From NCBI RefSeq assembly GCF_000006685.1, contig NC_002620.2, forward strand, positions 358,415 to 401,301: 42,887 bases of DNA, given 5' to 3'. Positions 41,807 through 42,887 of the stretch are shown here, piece by piece. The DNA comes from Chlamydia muridarum str. Nigg (GTDB lineage Bacteria > Chlamydiota > Chlamydiia > Chlamydiales > Chlamydiaceae). Every line of letters begins with the position of its first letter. Position 1 is the stretch's first letter. The position numbers and the translations under genes are program-made. The notes under the pieces are model-generated. The model was not told where the DNA came from and did no database searches. It saw nothing but the letters and a program-made list of their open reading frames with translations.

Positions 41807-42434
41807 GAAAGCTCCTTAGTGGATAAATCTAGTTCTACAGATGATAGTTTTGGCTTTATTAATTGTAATAGTTAACTAGGTCTGTTTTTTCGATTTAATG
41901 TTCAGTCGAAATAAAAATCAATTAGTGTTTATCTTTTGTTGAATTCTATAGAGGTTTTTGTTTTTTTCGCAATCTCATTTTAGAGATTTTTTGATTTGGA
42001 CAAAAGAAAATAAAGTGCTTCAGATTATTTTCTAAGTTTGTTTGCATAACTTTTCTTTAGTTGTGTTGATTGGAGAAGTTACTTGGAACGAATTTATCTA
42101 TAAAGATCGTTTTTTTTAGAAAGTGTTTCTCTATTACTAAAATTATTTAAAATGGTTTTTTCAGAGAAAGAAGTAGGATAAGATTTCCTTTGAGTTGAGG
42201 ATATAAATCCATCCTGTTAAAAGTGTTTTTGCAATAAGGTGGTTGCGTTTTTAGAAGAAAGATCTTCGTGTAACATGTTGTTTTCTTTGTAAAAAGATAT
42301 GGAAGGGAGATGTGTAACCCGATTGTAATAAGCCGGGATTGAGCGGCAGAGGACCGGTTAGTTTTTAGTGGCTTTAAAGGAAATAGCGAGGAACTTTCAG
42401 ACTTAGTTTCTCGCATCAATGGTCAGGAGGCTCT
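41807..42434. other. Long divergent regulatory region CT066-like gene / ytgA
   Basis: 628 bases without a supported gene; a 90-codon minus frame at 42147-42419 is a likely incidental frame. The region is A/T-rich and holds TTCGA(41899-41903)...TCGAA arms around 41898-41910 and a GGAT-ATAA-ATCC small palindrome near 42199-42210. Iron-responsive control of the ytg operon by YtgR is known in C. trachomatis, so an operator may lie here, but I cannot place it from sequence alone. Confidence 0.5.
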
Positions 42435-42887
42435 ATGTTTTTTTTGCATGTTAGAAAATATAAGCATGTTATTGGGGGACTCTTGTGTTTAGCAGGTTGT
42501 TTTGTAATAAGTAGCTGTTCCTCTGGCAGAGGAAACAAATCTATCGATGAAAGAATTCACATTTTGTCTATGAATCGCATGATTTATGATTGCGTTTCGC
42601 GCATAACAGGAGATCGAGTCAAAAATATCGTTCTGATTGATGGATCTATAGATCCACATTCCTATGAGATGGTCAAAGGTGATGAAGATAGAATGGCTAT
42701 AAGCCAGCTGATTTTTTGTAATGGCTTAGGTCTGGAGCATTCAGCTAGTTTGCGAAAACATTTGGAGGGGAACTCTAAAGTTATCGATTTGGGGGCTCGA
42801 TTGTTAGATAAGAATTGTTTTGTCCTTTTAAGTGAAGATGGGTTCCCTGATCCCCATATCTGGACAGATATGGGTGTATGGATTTCG
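42435..42887 (+). CDS. ytgA: Periplasmic metal-binding protein YtgA (partial)
   Basis: The 5' 151 codons of a cluster A-I (ZnuA/TroA type) solute-binding protein, running off the window. AGGAGG at 42425-42430 precedes ATG 42435. A signal peptide covers about 1-28 (RKYKHVIGGLLCLAGCFVISSC). The Cys at 21 or 28 might serve a lipobox, but the pattern is weak. Metal ligands are visible: His75 in DPHSYEM and His141 in DPHIWTD, equal to positions reported for C. trachomatis YtgA. It feeds iron or manganese to the YtgBCD ABC importer, whose genes normally follow. The C-terminal half is outside the window. Confidence 0.93.
   Translation, partial: MFFLHVRKYKHVIGGLLCLAGCFVISSCSSGRGNKSIDERIHILSMNRMIYDCVSRITGDRVKNIVLIDGSIDPHSYEMVKGDEDRMAISQLIFCNGLGLEHSASLRKHLEGNSKVIDLGARLLDKNCFVLLSEDGFPDPHIWTDMGVWIS

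Noticed and set aside
42147-42419. 90-codon minus-strand frame in the ytgA upstream region
   Set aside because: Composition is ordinary for an A/T-rich intergenic stretch and no ribosome binding site or family pattern was seen.
1-42887. Mobile elements, prophage, CRISPR arrays or integrases
   Set aside because: No transposase, integrase, Cas gene, terminal inverted repeats or spaced repeat array was found; the pls repeats are protein-level only.

Overview
The window is a stretch of a Chlamydia chromosome from the C. trachomatis group (C. trachomatis, C. muridarum or C. suis type). I infer this from gene order and protein sequence: the run metG-recD-EamA-BPL_N-Inc-tRNA-Asn-dcd-ruvB-glgX-slc1-ssb-pepA-hctB-rsmI-pls cluster-hemW-sucAB-ispG-Inc-ferredoxin-flhA-fliA-tyrS-gnd-lepA-npt1-ytgA matches what I remember of the C. 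trachomatis CT032-CT067 segment. Group-specific genes include an Npt-type ATP/ADP translocase, the lysine-rich histone HctB, the chaperone Slc1 and Inc-type bilobed membrane proteins. I cannot fix the species without a search. No insertion sequence, prophage, CRISPR or rRNA operon was seen.

Layout. 1-7320: the end of metG, a RecD2-type helicase, an EamA transporter, a glutamine-amidotransferase-like BPL_N protein, a candidate inclusion-membrane protein, tRNA-Asn, a small FtsB/DivIC-like protein and dcd. 7321-12981: ruvB, a SpoIID-like exported protein that seems to lack the catalytic Glu, glgX, the type III chaperone slc1 and ssb. 13300-17471: pepA, hctB (with a visible sigma-28-like promoter), a probable DNA polymerase III delta subunit and an RsmI-family methylase. 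17560-21644: three related secreted-type genes (pls1, pls2 and a third) with phage-tail-fibre-like repeats; the third appears to be out of frame with its natural start because of an 8-A tract. 21706-29994: hemW with a small acidic upstream gene, sucA-sucB, and ispG with a PgeF-family gene. 30140-34488: a second Inc candidate with a macro-domain-like C-terminus, ferredoxin, tRNA-Pro, flhA and sigma-28. 34646-42887: tyrS-gnd, lepA, npt1, a conserved hypothetical gene and the start of ytgA.

How the genes fit together. The content is mostly core metabolism of an obligate intracellular parasite (ATP import, a partial TCA cycle, MEP isoprenoids, glycogen breakdown, NADPH from the pentose pathway) mixed with developmental and host-interaction genes (late histone and its sigma factor, type III chaperone and FlhA, two Inc candidates, lumen-type Pls proteins). 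Genes are in short operons separated by many clear intrinsic terminators.

The most interesting points are the frameshifted third pls gene at an A8 tract, the fibre-like architecture of the pls family, macro-like folds attached to Inc membrane segments, the SpoIID-like protein with Glu replaced by Lys, and overlooked candidates for DnaN-loader delta and FtsB/DivIC.
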